A stretch of 64,000 nucleotides of DNA, from the NCBI GenBank assembly GCA_913045325.1, contig CAJWPZ010000001.1, forward strand, positions 62,001-126,000, written 5' to 3'. Position 1 is the stretch's first letter; each line of letters begins with the position of its first letter. The notes under the pieces are model-generated. The model did no database searches, was not told the origin of the DNA, and was given only the letters and a program-made list of their open reading frames with translations. Positions 8,672 to 18,950 of this stretch are shown here, piece after piece. The position numbers and the translations under genes were made by a program. This stretch comes from an uncultured Flavobacteriaceae bacterium. Its GTDB lineage: Bacteria; Bacteroidota; Bacteroidia; Flavobacteriales; Flavobacteriaceae.

Positions 8672-10282
8672 TTATCCTTTTGGCGGAGCTCCATCTAGTA
8701 TTTCTTTGCTAGCATACTCCTCAAATTGTTTGAAGTTTGCTTTAAAAGAGGCAGCCAGTTTGTGGGCTGTTTCATAATATCCTTTGTCATTATTCCAAGT
8801 ACCCCTTGGGCTCAACACCTCTGTGGGTACATTAGGACATACTCTTGGCTGGTTTAAACCAAAAACAGAATGAACGTGATAATTGTCTTTATTGGCCGCA
8901 TCTAAAGAGCCGTCCATAGCCGCCGTTATCATGGCGCGCGTGTATTTTAATTTCATTCTAGTTCCAACTCCATAAGGACCGCCGGTCCAACCCGTGTTTA
9001 CTAGCCAAACATTTACACCTGCTTTGGTCATCTTTTGACTTAACATTTCGGCATATTTTGTTGGATGTAAAGGCATAAATGGCGCTCCAAAACATGCCGA
9101 AAAACTTGGCTGAGGCTCTGTAACACCTGCCTCTGTTCCTGCCACCTTAGCTGTATAGCCGCTTATAAAATGATAGGCCGCTTGTCCTGGGGTTAACTTT
9201 GAAATTGGAGGCAACACACCAAAGGCATCTGCGGTTAAGAAAAATATATTTTTAGGATTTTCCCCTAAAGAAGGTTCTTGTATATTGTCAATGTGTGTTA
9301 TTGGATAACTAACACGCGTGTTTTGAGTAATAGAAATGTTTGTATAATCTACGACGCCATGATCATCCATGATCACATTTTCTAGAATTGCTCCAGATTT
9401 GATTGCCTTAAAGATGTCTGGCTCATTTTCTTGGGAAAGATTAATCACCTTAGCATAACAACCACCTTCAAAATTAAAGACCGTGTTTTCTGCGGTCCAG
9501 CCATGCTCATCATCACCAATTAACTTTCTTTGAGGGTCAGCAGAGAGGGTTGTTTTTCCTGTACCAGACAAGCCAAAGAATATCGCCGTTTGGCCGTCCT
9601 CTCCTACATTTGCAGAACAGTGCATAGGAAGGGTGTTTTTATAAACTGGTAAGATGAAATTTAAAGCAGAAAAAATTCCCTTTTTAATTTCTCCTGTGTA
9701 TCCAGTACCTCCTATTAAAGCTATTTTCTTCTCAAAGTTAAGTATAGCAAAATTGTGTTGACGTGTTCCATCAACAGCAGCATCTGCCATAAATCCTGGT
9801 GCATTTACAATCAACCATTCTGGATCAAACCCATCTAGCTCAGTGGCTGTTGGGCGTAAAAACATATTGTATGCAAACATGTTTGACCATGGATACTCAT
9901 TAATTACCCGAATGTTTAATTTATATTGTGGATCTGCACAAGCATAACTATCACGAACATATACTTCTTTTTCAGAAAGATAGGTTGTTACCTTATCATA
10001 CAGTGCATCAAATTTAGCTGCATCAAAAGGAATATTGATATCTCCCCACCACACTTTATCTTGTGTAACAGCATCTTTTACAATGAATCTGTCTAAGGGA
10101 GAACGACCGGTGAACTCACCAGTATTTACTGCAAGGGCTCCGTTATCTGCCTGTGCTGCCTGTCCTTTTTGTATTGAAATGTCATGAAGTTGATTGGCAG
10201 AAAGTTGATAGTTAACTTTTGCGTTTGTGATTCCGTATTGATCAATAGAAATCGTCTTTGTAGTTTGGTTACTAGCCGCCAT
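8672..10282 (-). CDS. pckA: Phosphoenolpyruvate carboxykinase (ATP)
   Basis: A 536-residue ATP-type PEP carboxykinase that converts oxaloacetate and ATP to phosphoenolpyruvate, the entry step of gluconeogenesis. The P-loop GLSGTGKTT covers residues 237-245 and is followed by the metal-binding LIGDDEHGW. The family segment NTGEFTGRSPLDRF is at 53-66. Length is normal. A TATTTTTG -7 box is on the minus strand at 10306-10313, 23 bases before the start. It stands alone as a single-gene unit. Confidence 0.97.
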   Translation of the reverse strand: MAASNQTTKTISIDQYGITNAKVNYQLSANQLHDISIQKGQAAQADNGALAVNTGEFTGRSPLDRFIVKDAVTQDKVWWGDINIPFDAAKFDALYDKVTTYLSEKEVYVRDSYACADPQYKLNIRVINEYPWSNMFAYNMFLRPTATELDGFDPEWLIVNAPGFMADAAVDGTRQHNFAILNFEKKIALIGGTGYTGEIKKGIFSALNFILPVYKNTLPMHCSANVGEDGQTAIFFGLSGTGKTTLSADPQRKLIGDDEHGWTAENTVFNFEGGCYAKVINLSQENEPDIFKAIKSGAILENVIMDDHGVVDYTNISITQNTRVSYPITHIDNIQEPSLGENPKNIFFLTADAFGVLPPISKLTPGQAAYHFISGYTAKVAGTEAGVTEPQPSFSACFGAPFMPLHPTKYAEMLSQKMTKAGVNVWLVNTGWTGGPYGVGTRMKLKYTRAMITAAMDGSLDAANKDNYHVHSVFGLNQPRVCPNVPTEVLSPRGTWNNDKGYYETAHKLAASFKANFKQFEEYASKEILDGAPPKG

Positions 10283-10423
10283 ACTTTTATTTAATTGTTG
10301 TGAAACAAAAATAATAAAACATCACAAAGCGGTAGGGGGTATATTCTCTTATTTATTCACCTTGGATGTTAATAAGTTATCATACAACAGATAAAAAAAT
10401 CCAAAAGCTAGTGTCAAAATATC

Positions 10424-10816
10424 CTATTTCTTTTTAAAAACACTGTATGCCAATAGAGCCCATCCAAATATAAGTAGTAAGCCACCAATAGGAGTCACGG
10501 GTGCCAGAAAAGAAACAGAAAACGGCAACACACTTTTTAGGGCAAGGATATATAACGAACCGGAAAAAAAGAAGGTTCCAAAAATAAAAAGTTTAAAAAC
10601 CCATTGAATTGTCTTTAAGCCCAAGGCTGGATTTAAACCCAAAACCAAAAGTGCCAGTGCATGATACATTTGATAGGTCACCCCCGTTTGAAAAACCGCA
10701 AGGGAATCTGGAGAAATCATAGATTTTAGCCCATGGGCGCCAAAAGCTCCCAATACAATTACAAGCATAGCTAAAAGGCTAGCAATTATGACTATATTTT
10801 TATGGTATTTTATCAT
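10424..10816 (-). CDS. DUF423 small membrane protein
   Basis: A 130-residue protein with four hydrophobic segments and the hallmark GAFGAHGLK near residues 23-31, followed by FQTGVTYQMYHALALL. This identifies the DUF423 (YgdD/YwdK) family found across bacteria. Function is unknown. It is divergent from the saccharopine-dehydrogenase-like gene, with a 70-base shared upstream region. Confidence 0.9.
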   Translation of the reverse strand: MIKYHKNIVIIASLLAMLVIVLGAFGAHGLKSMISPDSLAVFQTGVTYQMYHALALLVLGLNPALGLKTIQWVFKLFIFGTFFFSGSLYILALKSVLPFSVSFLAPVTPIGGLLLIFGWALLAYSVFKKK

Positions 10817-10886
10817 AGTGTATGGTACAAATTTGTATTTTCGTCAATGTATTTACAGCACCATAAAGATACTTAAATCCAAATAG

Positions 10887-12257
10887 ATGAGAAACATATT
10901 AATTATAGGCGCCGGCCGCTCTGCAACAAGTTTAATTAAGTACTTATTAGACAAAAGTGCTACAGAAAATTTATTCTTGACCATTGGAGATATCAATATT
11001 GAAAATGCTCAAAAACTCACCAGTGGTCACCCCAATGGCCGGGGTATTTTATTAGATGTCTTTGATGAGCAGCAGCGCAAGCAAGCTGTTAAAGACAGTG
11101 ACATCGTAATTTCTATGCTTCCTGCTCGTTTTCATATAGAAGTTGCACGGGATTGTATTTCTTATGGAAAACACCTTGTTACAGCCTCTTATATTAGCGA
11201 CCAAATGCAGGAGCTAGACCCAATGGCTAAAGAAAAAGGGCTTGTGTTTATGAACGAAATTGGGCTTGATCCAGGGATTGACCACATGAGCGCCATGCAA
11301 GTTATAGATAGTATAAAAGACAAAGGAGGCAAGATGCTCTTATTTGAAAGTTTTACAGGAGGATTGGTAGCCCCCCAGAGTGATACCAATTTATGGAACT
11401 ATAAATTTACCTGGAATCCTAGAAATGTGGTATTGGCAGGTCAAGGAGGTGCTGCAGAGTTTATACAAGAAGGGAAATTTAAATACATACCCTACAACAG
11501 GCTCTTTAGAAGAACAGAATTTATTGAAGTTGAAGGCTATGGAAAGTTTGAAGTGTATGCCAATAGAAATAGTTTAAAATATCAAAGTATATACGGCCTT
11601 GAAGATATTCTTACCCTCTACAGAGGTACTATACGTAGGGTTGGGTTTAGTAAAGCTTGGAATATGTTTGTACATCTTGGTATGACAGATGACACCTACA
11701 CCATTCCAAACTCAGAAAACCTAAGCTATCTTGAATTTGTAAATAGTTTTTTACCCTACTCTCCCACAGACAGTGTGGCGTTAAAACTAAGACACAGTCT
11801 TAAAATTGACCAGGACGATTTAATGTGGAATAAAATTGAAGATCTTGATATTTTAAACCCAACCAAGACTCTTGACATTAAAGATGCCACACCTGCACAA
11901 GGATTGCAAAAAATACTCATGGATAGCTGGACCTTGGCTCCTCAAGATAAGGACATGATTGTAATGTACCATAAATTTGGTTATGAGCTAGATGGTGAGA
12001 AATACCAAATAGATAGTAAAATGGTTGCCATTGGGGATGATCAAGATTATACCGCCATGGCAAAAACTGTTGGTTTGCCCGTTGCTATTGCGGCCCTTAG
12101 AATATTAAACAAAGAAATCACTACCCCTGGTGTACAATTACCACTAAACAAAGAGGTATATGAGCCCATTTTAAAAGAGTTGCAAGAATTTGGTATTCAT
12201 TTTACAGAAACCAAAGTCCCGTATTTGGGCTACAACCCTTTCAATGTAGTTGGGTAA
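10887..12257 (+). CDS. Saccharopine dehydrogenase-family oxidoreductase
   Basis: A 456-residue protein with an N-terminal Rossmann motif IIGAGRSATS (residues 5-14) and the family segment GLDPGIDHMSA. It belongs to the saccharopine dehydrogenase C-terminal/homospermidine synthase-like superfamily, close to lysine 6-dehydrogenase or saccharopine reductase-like enzymes (FTGGLVAP, YKFTWNPRNVV). A role in lysine catabolism is a reasonable inference, but no second lysine-degradation gene is adjacent. It is a single-gene unit closed by a hairpin. Confidence 0.88.
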   Translation: MRNILIIGAGRSATSLIKYLLDKSATENLFLTIGDINIENAQKLTSGHPNGRGILLDVFDEQQRKQAVKDSDIVISMLPARFHIEVARDCISYGKHLVTASYISDQMQELDPMAKEKGLVFMNEIGLDPGIDHMSAMQVIDSIKDKGGKMLLFESFTGGLVAPQSDTNLWNYKFTWNPRNVVLAGQGGAAEFIQEGKFKYIPYNRLFRRTEFIEVEGYGKFEVYANRNSLKYQSIYGLEDILTLYRGTIRRVGFSKAWNMFVHLGMTDDTYTIPNSENLSYLEFVNSFLPYSPTDSVALKLRHSLKIDQDDLMWNKIEDLDILNPTKTLDIKDATPAQGLQKILMDSWTLAPQDKDMIVMYHKFGYELDGEKYQIDSKMVAIGDDQDYTAMAKTVGLPVAIAALRILNKEITTPGVQLPLNKEVYEPILKELQEFGIHFTETKVPYLGYNPFNVVG

Positions 12258-12273
12258 GGTTTTTTAAAGCATT

Positions 12274-12310
12274 AAAAAAAGGCTGTTTTAAATTTAAAAC
12301 AGCCTTTTTT
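12274..12310. terminator. Bidirectional terminator between two convergent genes
   Basis: AAAGGCTGTTTTAAATTT pairs with AAATTTAAAACAGCCTTT, with an A run before and a T run after. It lies between the saccharopine-dehydrogenase-like gene and the YugP-like protease gene. Confidence 0.9.
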
Positions 12311-12337
12311 GATAATGTGACAAGATACTTTTTAAGG

Positions 12338-13027
12338 TTATCTTCTATTTAGAAACATCATTATAAAATACAGTAAGGTTGCCAAAGACCCTAATGCCGC
12401 TACAAGGTATGTTCTAGCCGCCCATTTTAAAGCATCTTTTGACCCCACTAATTCCTGTTGAGTAACTATTTTCTCTTTTTCTAACCAGGCCAAGGCGCGG
12501 TTACTTGCGTCATACTCTACGGGTAAAGTAATGATAGAAAAAGCAGTTGTTATTGCAAACAAAACAATCCCTAACAAAAATATATTAGTTCCAAAAATAG
12601 ACCCGGTCCCAGAGAGTACCAGACCAATCATAATTACAATGTTTGACAACTTACTAGCAATACCAACGGCGGGCACAATTTTACTTCTAAGGGTGAGCCA
12701 GCTATAGGCTGTAGCGTGCTGCACAGCATGACCAACCTCATGGGCTGCAACAGCTGCAGCGGCTGCATTTCTTTGATTATATACAGATTGACTTAAATTT
12801 ACCGTTTTGTTTTGTGGGTTATAATGATCTGTTAATTGACCGCTTACACTTATTACATCTACGTCTGTAATTGAATTATCGGCAAGCATTTTTTCGGCAA
12901 TTTCTCTTCCACTCATGCCGTTTTTGAGCTGTATTTTAGAATAGTGTTTAAACTTGCTTTTTAATTTCTTGCTAATATAAGAACTCGCCAAAAAGATAAG
13001 TCCCGCAACGATATAATATCCCATCAT
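12338..13027 (-). CDS. YugP-type zinc metallopeptidase, membrane
   Basis: A 229-residue membrane protein of the neutral zinc metallopeptidase (YugP, DUF2268-like) type. The zinc motif HEVGH is at residues 96-100, followed by AVQHATAYSWLTLRS. Hydrophobic segments lie at the N-terminus, around 120-160 and at the C-terminus. The substrate is unknown. It sits downstream of leuS on the same strand with a 53-base gap, so it may be read through from leuS. Confidence 0.88.
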   Translation of the reverse strand: MMGYYIVAGLIFLASSYISKKLKSKFKHYSKIQLKNGMSGREIAEKMLADNSITDVDVISVSGQLTDHYNPQNKTVNLSQSVYNQRNAAAAAVAAHEVGHAVQHATAYSWLTLRSKIVPAVGIASKLSNIVIMIGLVLSGTGSIFGTNIFLLGIVLFAITTAFSIITLPVEYDASNRALAWLEKEKIVTQQELVGSKDALKWAARTYLVAALGSLATLLYFIMMFLNRR

Positions 13028-13080
13028 AATAATTTGTAATTTTAGTTAACTCTTCTACTACAAAAAGCGTGCTGTTTTTT

Positions 13081-15942
13081 TTATCCTACAATATTAATAA
13101 TCTTTCCAGGGACCACAATTACCTTTTTAGGTACACGCCCAGCTAGTTGCTGTATGGTTTTTGGGTTTGCCATCACGGCAGCCTGAATTTCCTGCTTTGA
13201 CATATCTAAAGGAAGTTCCATTTTAAAACGCATTTTACCATTAAAGGAAATTGGATACTCTTTACTACTCTCTACCAAATGGCTTGCATCAAAGACTGGG
13301 AACAAAGCCTCAGAGATACTCTCCTGGTGTCCTAATTTATGCCACAACTCCTCTGCAATGTGAGGGGCATAGGGTGAAATTAAAACCGTTAAAGGTTCTA
13401 GAATATCTTTACTGTTGCACTTTTGAGCTGTAAGCTCATTTACAGCTATCATAAAAGTAGATACAGAGGTGTTAAAACTAAAGTTCTCTATGTCATCTTC
13501 TACCTTTTTTATGGTTTTATGCAATACCTTAAGAGCATCTTTACTTGCAGGAGTTTGTGAAACATTAAAAAGCTCATCTGGTCCTGTGTGGAACAAGCGC
13601 CACAATTTTTTCAAAAAACTATGCACCCCAGAAATACCTGCAGTACTCCAAGGTTTTGCTTGCTCTAGTGGCCCTAAAAACATCTCATACATACGCAAGG
13701 TATCTGCGCCATATTGACTGCAAATATCATCTGGATTTACCACATTGTATTTGGACTTAGACATTTTTTCAACCTCACGCCCCACTTTAAAACTACCGTC
13801 ATCTTCTGTGACAAACTCGGCATTTTTAAACTCAACACGCCAGTTTTTAAAGGCCTGAATGTCTAGTTCATTAGAGGTGTTTACAAAAGCCACATCTGTG
13901 TGTATACCTTGGGTGGTATAGTCTTTGGTTTTACCTTTAGAAACAAATTTGTTTTCTCCAGCGACTCTATATGCAAAGGCACTCTCTCCCAAAATCATCC
14001 CTTGATTGATCATCTTTTGAAAAGGTTCTTTAACTGGTACGTGCTGTAAATCATATAAAAATTTTACCCAAAATCTGCTGTATAATAAATGACCTGTTGC
14101 GTGTTCACTACCGCCAATATACAAGTCAACATTTTGCCAATAATCTAGGGCCTTTTGGCTTGCAAAAACAGTATCTCTGTCTGCCTTTTCCATGTACCTA
14201 AAGAAATACCAGCTACTGCCTGCCCATCCTGGCATGGTGTTTAGCTCCAAAGGAAATATGTTTTGGTTATCTATAAGGGTATTACTTACCACGGCACATT
14301 TTTGAGTGTCCCAGGCCCAAGTATCTGCACGCCCTAGTGGCGGTTCTCCTGTTTCTGTGGGAAGGTATTTTTCAATTTTAGGAAGCTCGATAGGTAAGTG
14401 TTCTACCGCTATGGTGTGAGGTAAGCCATTTTTGTAATACACCGGGAAGGGCTCTCCCCAATAACGCTGTCTAGAAAACACCGCATCACGAAGCCTGTAA
14501 TTTGTTTTGCCAGCACCCCCTGCTATTTTTTCTAACTCATAAATAGCAAGCTTTACTGCTTTTTTATAAGATAAGCCGTCTAAAAAATCACTGTTTGCAA
14601 TCACAGCTGAGTCTTTATCACTAAAGGCACCCTCGCTGATATCTGCATTTTGAAAAACATTTGGGATAGGTAAATCAAAATGTTTGGCAAAATCATAATC
14701 TCGTTGATCTCCACAGGGTACTGCCATGACAGCTCCTGTTCCGTAGCCTGCCAAAACATAATCTCCAATCCAAATTTGGATAGGTTGTTTTGTAAATGGA
14801 TGCTGTGCATATGCTCCTGTAAAGACTCCACTAATGGTTTTTACATCTGCCATACGCTCACGCTCACTTCTTTTTGCTGTGGCCATTATATAGGCATCTA
14901 CAGCTTGTTTTTGACCTGGTGTTGTAACAGTGGCCACCAACTCATGCTCTGGAGCTAATGTCATAAAGCTTACGCCAAATATGGTGTCTGGACGTGTTGT
15001 AAACACTGGTATTTTTGCGTCGTGCCCTTCTACATTAAAAACAACTGTAGCTCCAACAGATTTGCCAATCCAATTGCGCTGTGTTTCTTTAATAGATTCA
15101 CTCCACTGAACAGTATCCAAATCTTGCAATAAACGCTCTGCGTATGCAGAAATTCGCATACTCCATTGCTTCATTTTTTTGCGTACCACGGCATAACCGC
15201 CCCTTTCGCTTACTCCATTTACAATTTCATCATTGGCCAACACAGTACCTAGCTCAGCACACCAGTTTACCTCAGTCTGTGCCAAGTATGTTAACCTGTA
15301 CCCTAAAAGAATTTGTTGTTGGGTTTGATAAGAGAAACCATCCCATTGGGTGGCCGAAAATACTTCAATCTGATCATCGCATACCGCAGCAACATTCCCG
15401 TTTCCTTCTTGTTTAAAAATGGCAACTAAGGAAGAAATACTACGCGCTTTATCGCTGGTTTTGCAATACCAGCTATCAAAGAGTTTGGTGAAAATCCATT
15501 GTGTCCATTTATAATACGCTGGAGATGAGGTACGCACCTCTCTACTCCAATCAAAAGAAAAACCAATGTTATCTAACTGTTTTCTATATCCTGTAATTTT
15601 GTTTGATTGATTGTCTACCCCGCCTTCTATATTTACCTGTGTGGTCTGAGCAGGATGTTGCCCAGTTTGAATGGCATACTGCTCTGCCGGCAAGCCAAAA
15701 GAATCATATCCCTGAGGGTGCAGTACATTAAATCCTTTATGGCGTTTGTAGCGCGCATAGACATCACTAGCAATATAGCCTAGAGGATGGCCAACATGCA
15801 ATCCTGCACCAGAGGGGTAAGGAAACATATCTAGTACATAGTACTTTGGCTTATGGCTTTGATTAGGTGCATGAAAGGTTCCATTATCTGCCCAATGCTT
15901 TTGCCATTTAGCTTCAATTTCATTAAAATGATACTTACTCAT
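13081..15942 (-). CDS. leuS: Leucyl-tRNA synthetase
   Basis: A 953-residue class I synthetase that charges tRNA-Leu. The HIGH motif is HVGH at residues 49-52 and the KMSKS loop is KMSKSKYNVV in the C-terminal half. The CP1 editing domain is recognisable by FTTRPDTIFG and LAGYGTGAVMAVPC, and the tRNA-binding anticodon region follows. I choose the start at 15942 (MSKYHFNEIEAKW), eight codons inside the longest frame, since LeuS proteins normally begin there. It is longer than E. coli LeuS (about 860) because of insertions typical of Bacteroidota, including an extra segment between residues about 180 and 260. Confidence 0.97.
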   Translation of the reverse strand: MSKYHFNEIEAKWQKHWADNGTFHAPNQSHKPKYYVLDMFPYPSGAGLHVGHPLGYIASDVYARYKRHKGFNVLHPQGYDSFGLPAEQYAIQTGQHPAQTTQVNIEGGVDNQSNKITGYRKQLDNIGFSFDWSREVRTSSPAYYKWTQWIFTKLFDSWYCKTSDKARSISSLVAIFKQEGNGNVAAVCDDQIEVFSATQWDGFSYQTQQQILLGYRLTYLAQTEVNWCAELGTVLANDEIVNGVSERGGYAVVRKKMKQWSMRISAYAERLLQDLDTVQWSESIKETQRNWIGKSVGATVVFNVEGHDAKIPVFTTRPDTIFGVSFMTLAPEHELVATVTTPGQKQAVDAYIMATAKRSERERMADVKTISGVFTGAYAQHPFTKQPIQIWIGDYVLAGYGTGAVMAVPCGDQRDYDFAKHFDLPIPNVFQNADISEGAFSDKDSAVIANSDFLDGLSYKKAVKLAIYELEKIAGGAGKTNYRLRDAVFSRQRYWGEPFPVYYKNGLPHTIAVEHLPIELPKIEKYLPTETGEPPLGRADTWAWDTQKCAVVSNTLIDNQNIFPLELNTMPGWAGSSWYFFRYMEKADRDTVFASQKALDYWQNVDLYIGGSEHATGHLLYSRFWVKFLYDLQHVPVKEPFQKMINQGMILGESAFAYRVAGENKFVSKGKTKDYTTQGIHTDVAFVNTSNELDIQAFKNWRVEFKNAEFVTEDDGSFKVGREVEKMSKSKYNVVNPDDICSQYGADTLRMYEMFLGPLEQAKPWSTAGISGVHSFLKKLWRLFHTGPDELFNVSQTPASKDALKVLHKTIKKVEDDIENFSFNTSVSTFMIAVNELTAQKCNSKDILEPLTVLISPYAPHIAEELWHKLGHQESISEALFPVFDASHLVESSKEYPISFNGKMRFKMELPLDMSKQEIQAAVMANPKTIQQLAGRVPKKVIVVPGKIINIVG

Positions 15943-16128
15943 TGATCCTGGGTTTATGATTAACAAATTTACATCTATTGTCCGAATTGCTCAAGATACC
16001 AAGCCCAAAACTTGAAATACAAATTCAAAGACAAGCATTGCTTAAAAACAGTAAACTCATACCCTGTGTTTCAATGAATTTCGTATTTTTACCGCACAAC
16101 AAATACGTGCAATTCTAGTTATACCTCT

Positions 16129-17007
16129 ATGGCATCCTCTTTTGAAACATTTCAGAAACGTAGATTAATCTCCTCTTATTTCTCGGTGGTATTGAGCATC
16201 TCTTTAGTATTGTTTTTACTAGGTCTTCTTGGTATTTTAGTGTTAAACAGCCAAAAGGTTGGTGACTATTTCAAGGAACAAATACCGCTTGTTGTATTTT
16301 TAAAAGACAGTGCCAAAGAAGCAGAAATAACTCAATTAAAACAAAGTCTAGCCCTAGCAGATTTCACAAAAGAAGCAATCTACGTCACAAAAGAGCAGGC
16401 GGCACAGCAGCACAGCGCCACTATTGGTGAGGATTTTATGGAGTACCTTGGTGATAATCCCCTGCAAAATAGTATTGATGTGCGTTTACTAGCAAAATTT
16501 GTTACACCACAAAAAATTGAAGTCATTGTAAGCCAACTTAAAAATAAAGATTTTGTAGATGATGTTGTCTATGATAAACCGCTAATAGAAAAACTTACAG
16601 ATAATATTACCAAAATTAGTTTCTGGGTCATGGTTACTGCAGGGGTTTTCTTAATTATTGCCATACTACTAATTAACAGCTCCATACGGCTTTCTGTGTA
16701 TTCGAAAAGATTTACCATAAAAACAATGCAAATGGTAGGAGCTACAAAACGCTTTATTAGACTGCCTTTTATTTTGAGGAGTTTACGTCTTGGTGTTATT
16801 GGAGCCTTTTTGGCTACTCTAGGTATGGCTGGGGTGATGTACTATAGTGACAAAAGCTTTCCAGATCTTGAACTATTGAGTGATAAAATAATGCTAGGGA
16901 GCTTGTTTGGGTTTGTATTTTTGATGGGGTTATTTATTTCCTGGGTTAGCACTTATTTTGCTACACAGCGCTTTTTAAACTTAAAAACAGATGAGCTATA
17001 TTATTAA
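16129..17007 (+). CDS. ftsX: Cell division protein FtsX
   Basis: A 292-residue permease-like protein of the FtsEX complex, which couples the divisome to peptidoglycan hydrolases. It has an N-terminal cytoplasmic tail, TM1 at about residues 20-42, an extracytoplasmic domain (QIPLVVFLKDSA onward) and three more C-terminal membrane segments. No ftsE is adjacent, which is common in this phylum. It heads the ftsX, DUF3098, uppP, truB series, but a 161-base gap with its own -7 box separates it from the next gene. Confidence 0.93.
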   Translation: MASSFETFQKRRLISSYFSVVLSISLVLFLLGLLGILVLNSQKVGDYFKEQIPLVVFLKDSAKEAEITQLKQSLALADFTKEAIYVTKEQAAQQHSATIGEDFMEYLGDNPLQNSIDVRLLAKFVTPQKIEVIVSQLKNKDFVDDVVYDKPLIEKLTDNITKISFWVMVTAGVFLIIAILLINSSIRLSVYSKRFTIKTMQMVGATKRFIRLPFILRSLRLGVIGAFLATLGMAGVMYYSDKSFPDLELLSDKIMLGSLFGFVFLMGLFISWVSTYFATQRFLNLKTDELYY

Positions 17008-17110
17008 AGTTGTTGGAGTTATTTAATGTTTGTAGGTCTCGCTTTAAAAGCAACCATATTTCACAATTAGGTTAGGGTTATGAAATACTTTTCACAGAAT
17101 TTTAATTCCC

Positions 17111-17118
17111 TACCTTTG
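17111..17118 (+). promoter_or_regulatory. -7 box for the DUF3098-uppP-truB operon
   Basis: TACCTTTG matches TAnnTTTG, 51 bases before the DUF3098 start. I see no TTG at the expected upstream spacing, so only the -7 half is supported. Confidence 0.45.
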
Positions 17119-17168
17119 TTACTAATTAAGACAACCTTTAAAAATTATCCTACTTTTTAGACACTATT

Positions 17169-17426
17169 ATGGGAGAAAAAAAACGAAAACAAAGCGCCAA
17201 AGCGCATTTTATTTTTGAACGTAAAAATTATATTTTTATGGCCATAGGAGCCGGGCTAATTGCCTTGGGCTTTGTGTTAATGTCTGGAGGAGGGAGCAAT
17301 GACCCTGCCCTATTTAATCCAGAAATTTACAACTGGAGACGCATCCGTCTTGCACCTGCACTTATTTTGATTGGCTTTGGAGTTGAGGTGTATGCCATTT
17401 TACTTGATACTAGAAAAAAGAAATAA
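17169..17426 (+). CDS. DUF3098 small membrane protein
   Basis: An 85-residue protein with a basic N-terminus and two membrane segments (MAIGAGLIALGFVLM and LAPALILIGFGVEVYAILL) separated by FNPEIYNWRRIR. It matches my memory of DUF3098, a Bacteroidota family placed between ftsX and uppP. The stop codon abuts the uppP start with no gap, so the two are cotranslated. Function is unknown; conserved placement suggests a role linked to envelope synthesis or division. Confidence 0.85.
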   Translation: MGEKKRKQSAKAHFIFERKNYIFMAIGAGLIALGFVLMSGGGSNDPALFNPEIYNWRRIRLAPALILIGFGVEVYAILLDTRKKK

Positions 17427-18221
17427 ATGGACGTATTAGATGCTATCATTCTTGGAGTAATCCAAGGCTTTACAGAGTTTTTACCAGTTTCTTCAAGTGG
17501 TCACCTAGAACTAGGAAAGGCTATTTTAGGAGACAACTCTATCCCTGAAGAAAGTCTTCTTTTTACTGTGATACTTCACTTTGCTACGGCATTAAGTACC
17601 ATAGTAGTTTTTAGAAAAGACATTGTTGAAATTATTACTTCGCTATTAAAATTTTCCTGGAATGAAAACACACAATTTGTATCAAAAATTGTAATTTCTA
17701 TGCTCCCTGCCGTGGTGGTAGGATTGCTTTTTGAAGAAGAATTAGAATCCTTTTTTGGAGGTAATATTGCCTTTGTTGGCGCTATGTTACTGGTTACTGC
17801 ACTACTTTTATGGCTGGCAGATAGATCTAAAAATACCGGCAAAACAGTAACATTTAAAAATGCACTTATTATTGGGCTATCTCAGGCGGTAGCTATGTTA
17901 CCTGGTATCTCTAGAAGTGGCGCTACCATCTCTACCTCTGTGCTTCTAGGTAATGACAAAAGCAAAGCGGCTCGTTTCTCTTTTTTAATGGTAATTCCGT
18001 TAATCTTCGGGAAAATTGCTAAAGATATATTGGGCGGAGAACTAACTACCCAGGCTACCAACTTTACCACACTAGGTATTGGTTTTATAGCGGCCTTTCT
18101 AAGTGGCCTGGTTGCTTGCACCTGGATGATTAAACTTGTGAAAAAAAGCAAACTTTCTTACTTTTCTATCTATTGTGTGATCGTTGGTCTGATTGCAATT
18201 GGTTTTGGTTTATATAGTTAA
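17427..18221 (+). CDS. uppP: Undecaprenyl-diphosphate phosphatase
   Basis: A 264-residue integral membrane enzyme (BacA/UppP) that recycles the undecaprenyl carrier lipid for peptidoglycan synthesis. Both catalytic motifs are present: GFTEFLPVSSSGHL near residues 14-27 and PGISRSGAT near 155-163. Eight or so hydrophobic segments are seen, as usual. It follows the DUF3098 gene directly and is nine bases before truB. Confidence 0.96.
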   Translation: MDVLDAIILGVIQGFTEFLPVSSSGHLELGKAILGDNSIPEESLLFTVILHFATALSTIVVFRKDIVEIITSLLKFSWNENTQFVSKIVISMLPAVVVGLLFEEELESFFGGNIAFVGAMLLVTALLLWLADRSKNTGKTVTFKNALIIGLSQAVAMLPGISRSGATISTSVLLGNDKSKAARFSFLMVIPLIFGKIAKDILGGELTTQATNFTTLGIGFIAAFLSGLVACTWMIKLVKKSKLSYFSIYCVIVGLIAIGFGLYS

Positions 18222-18230
18222 CTATAACAC

Positions 18231-18947
18231 ATGAATCTAGACAAACTACAAAAACAAGATTACCAAACAGGACAAGTTCTTTTAATAGATAAACCGCTGG
18301 GTTGGACTTCTTTTCAAGTGGTAAACAAAGTAAGATGGCTCATACGTCAAGAATTTGATATCAAAAAAATAAAAGTAGGTCATGCCGGGACCCTAGATCC
18401 TTTGGCTAGTGGATTACTAATTCTGTGCACCGGTAAATTCACTAAACAAATACAAAGCTACCAAGCCCAGCACAAAGAGTATACGGGCACCATCACTCTT
18501 GGAGGGACAACACCAAGTTATGATTTGGAGACAGACATAGACCAAAAGTTTGCTACTACTGGTATTACAAAGGAAGCTATTAACAAGGCTCGTGAGCAAT
18601 TTGTAGGTGATATAATGCAACAACCTCCTATTTTCTCTGCCTTAAAAAAAGAAGGAAAACGCTTATATGAATATGCCCGAGCTGGAGAAACGGTAGAGAT
18701 CCCAAAACGGCCCGTACATATTTCTGCTTTTGAAATTACCCGTGTTGATCTCCCTGATGTGCATTTTAGAGTAGCCTGTAGCAAAGGGACTTACATACGG
18801 TCTTTGGCACATGATTTTGGAAAAGCACTAAACAATGGGGGGCATCTTTCTGCATTACGCCGCACAAAAATTGGCGAATTTGATGTTAAAAATGCACAAA
18901 CCTTGGAGGCTGTAATTGCACATTTTAAGGGCGCTAAAGGGTCATAA
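18231..18947 (+). CDS. truB: tRNA pseudouridine-55 synthase
   Basis: A 238-residue TruB that makes pseudouridine 55 in the tRNA T-loop. The catalytic Asp is D56 in HAGTLDPLASGLL, preceded by KPLGWTSFQVV. The later family segments PPIFSALKKEGKRLYEYAR and KGTYIRSLAHDFG are present. It ends three bases from the stop of the converging thioredoxin-like gene. It is the last gene of the ftsX-side operon. Confidence 0.96.
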   Translation: MNLDKLQKQDYQTGQVLLIDKPLGWTSFQVVNKVRWLIRQEFDIKKIKVGHAGTLDPLASGLLILCTGKFTKQIQSYQAQHKEYTGTITLGGTTPSYDLETDIDQKFATTGITKEAINKAREQFVGDIMQQPPIFSALKKEGKRLYEYARAGETVEIPKRPVHISAFEITRVDLPDVHFRVACSKGTYIRSLAHDFGKALNNGGHLSALRRTKIGEFDVKNAQTLEAVIAHFKGAKGS

Positions 18948-18950
18948 AAA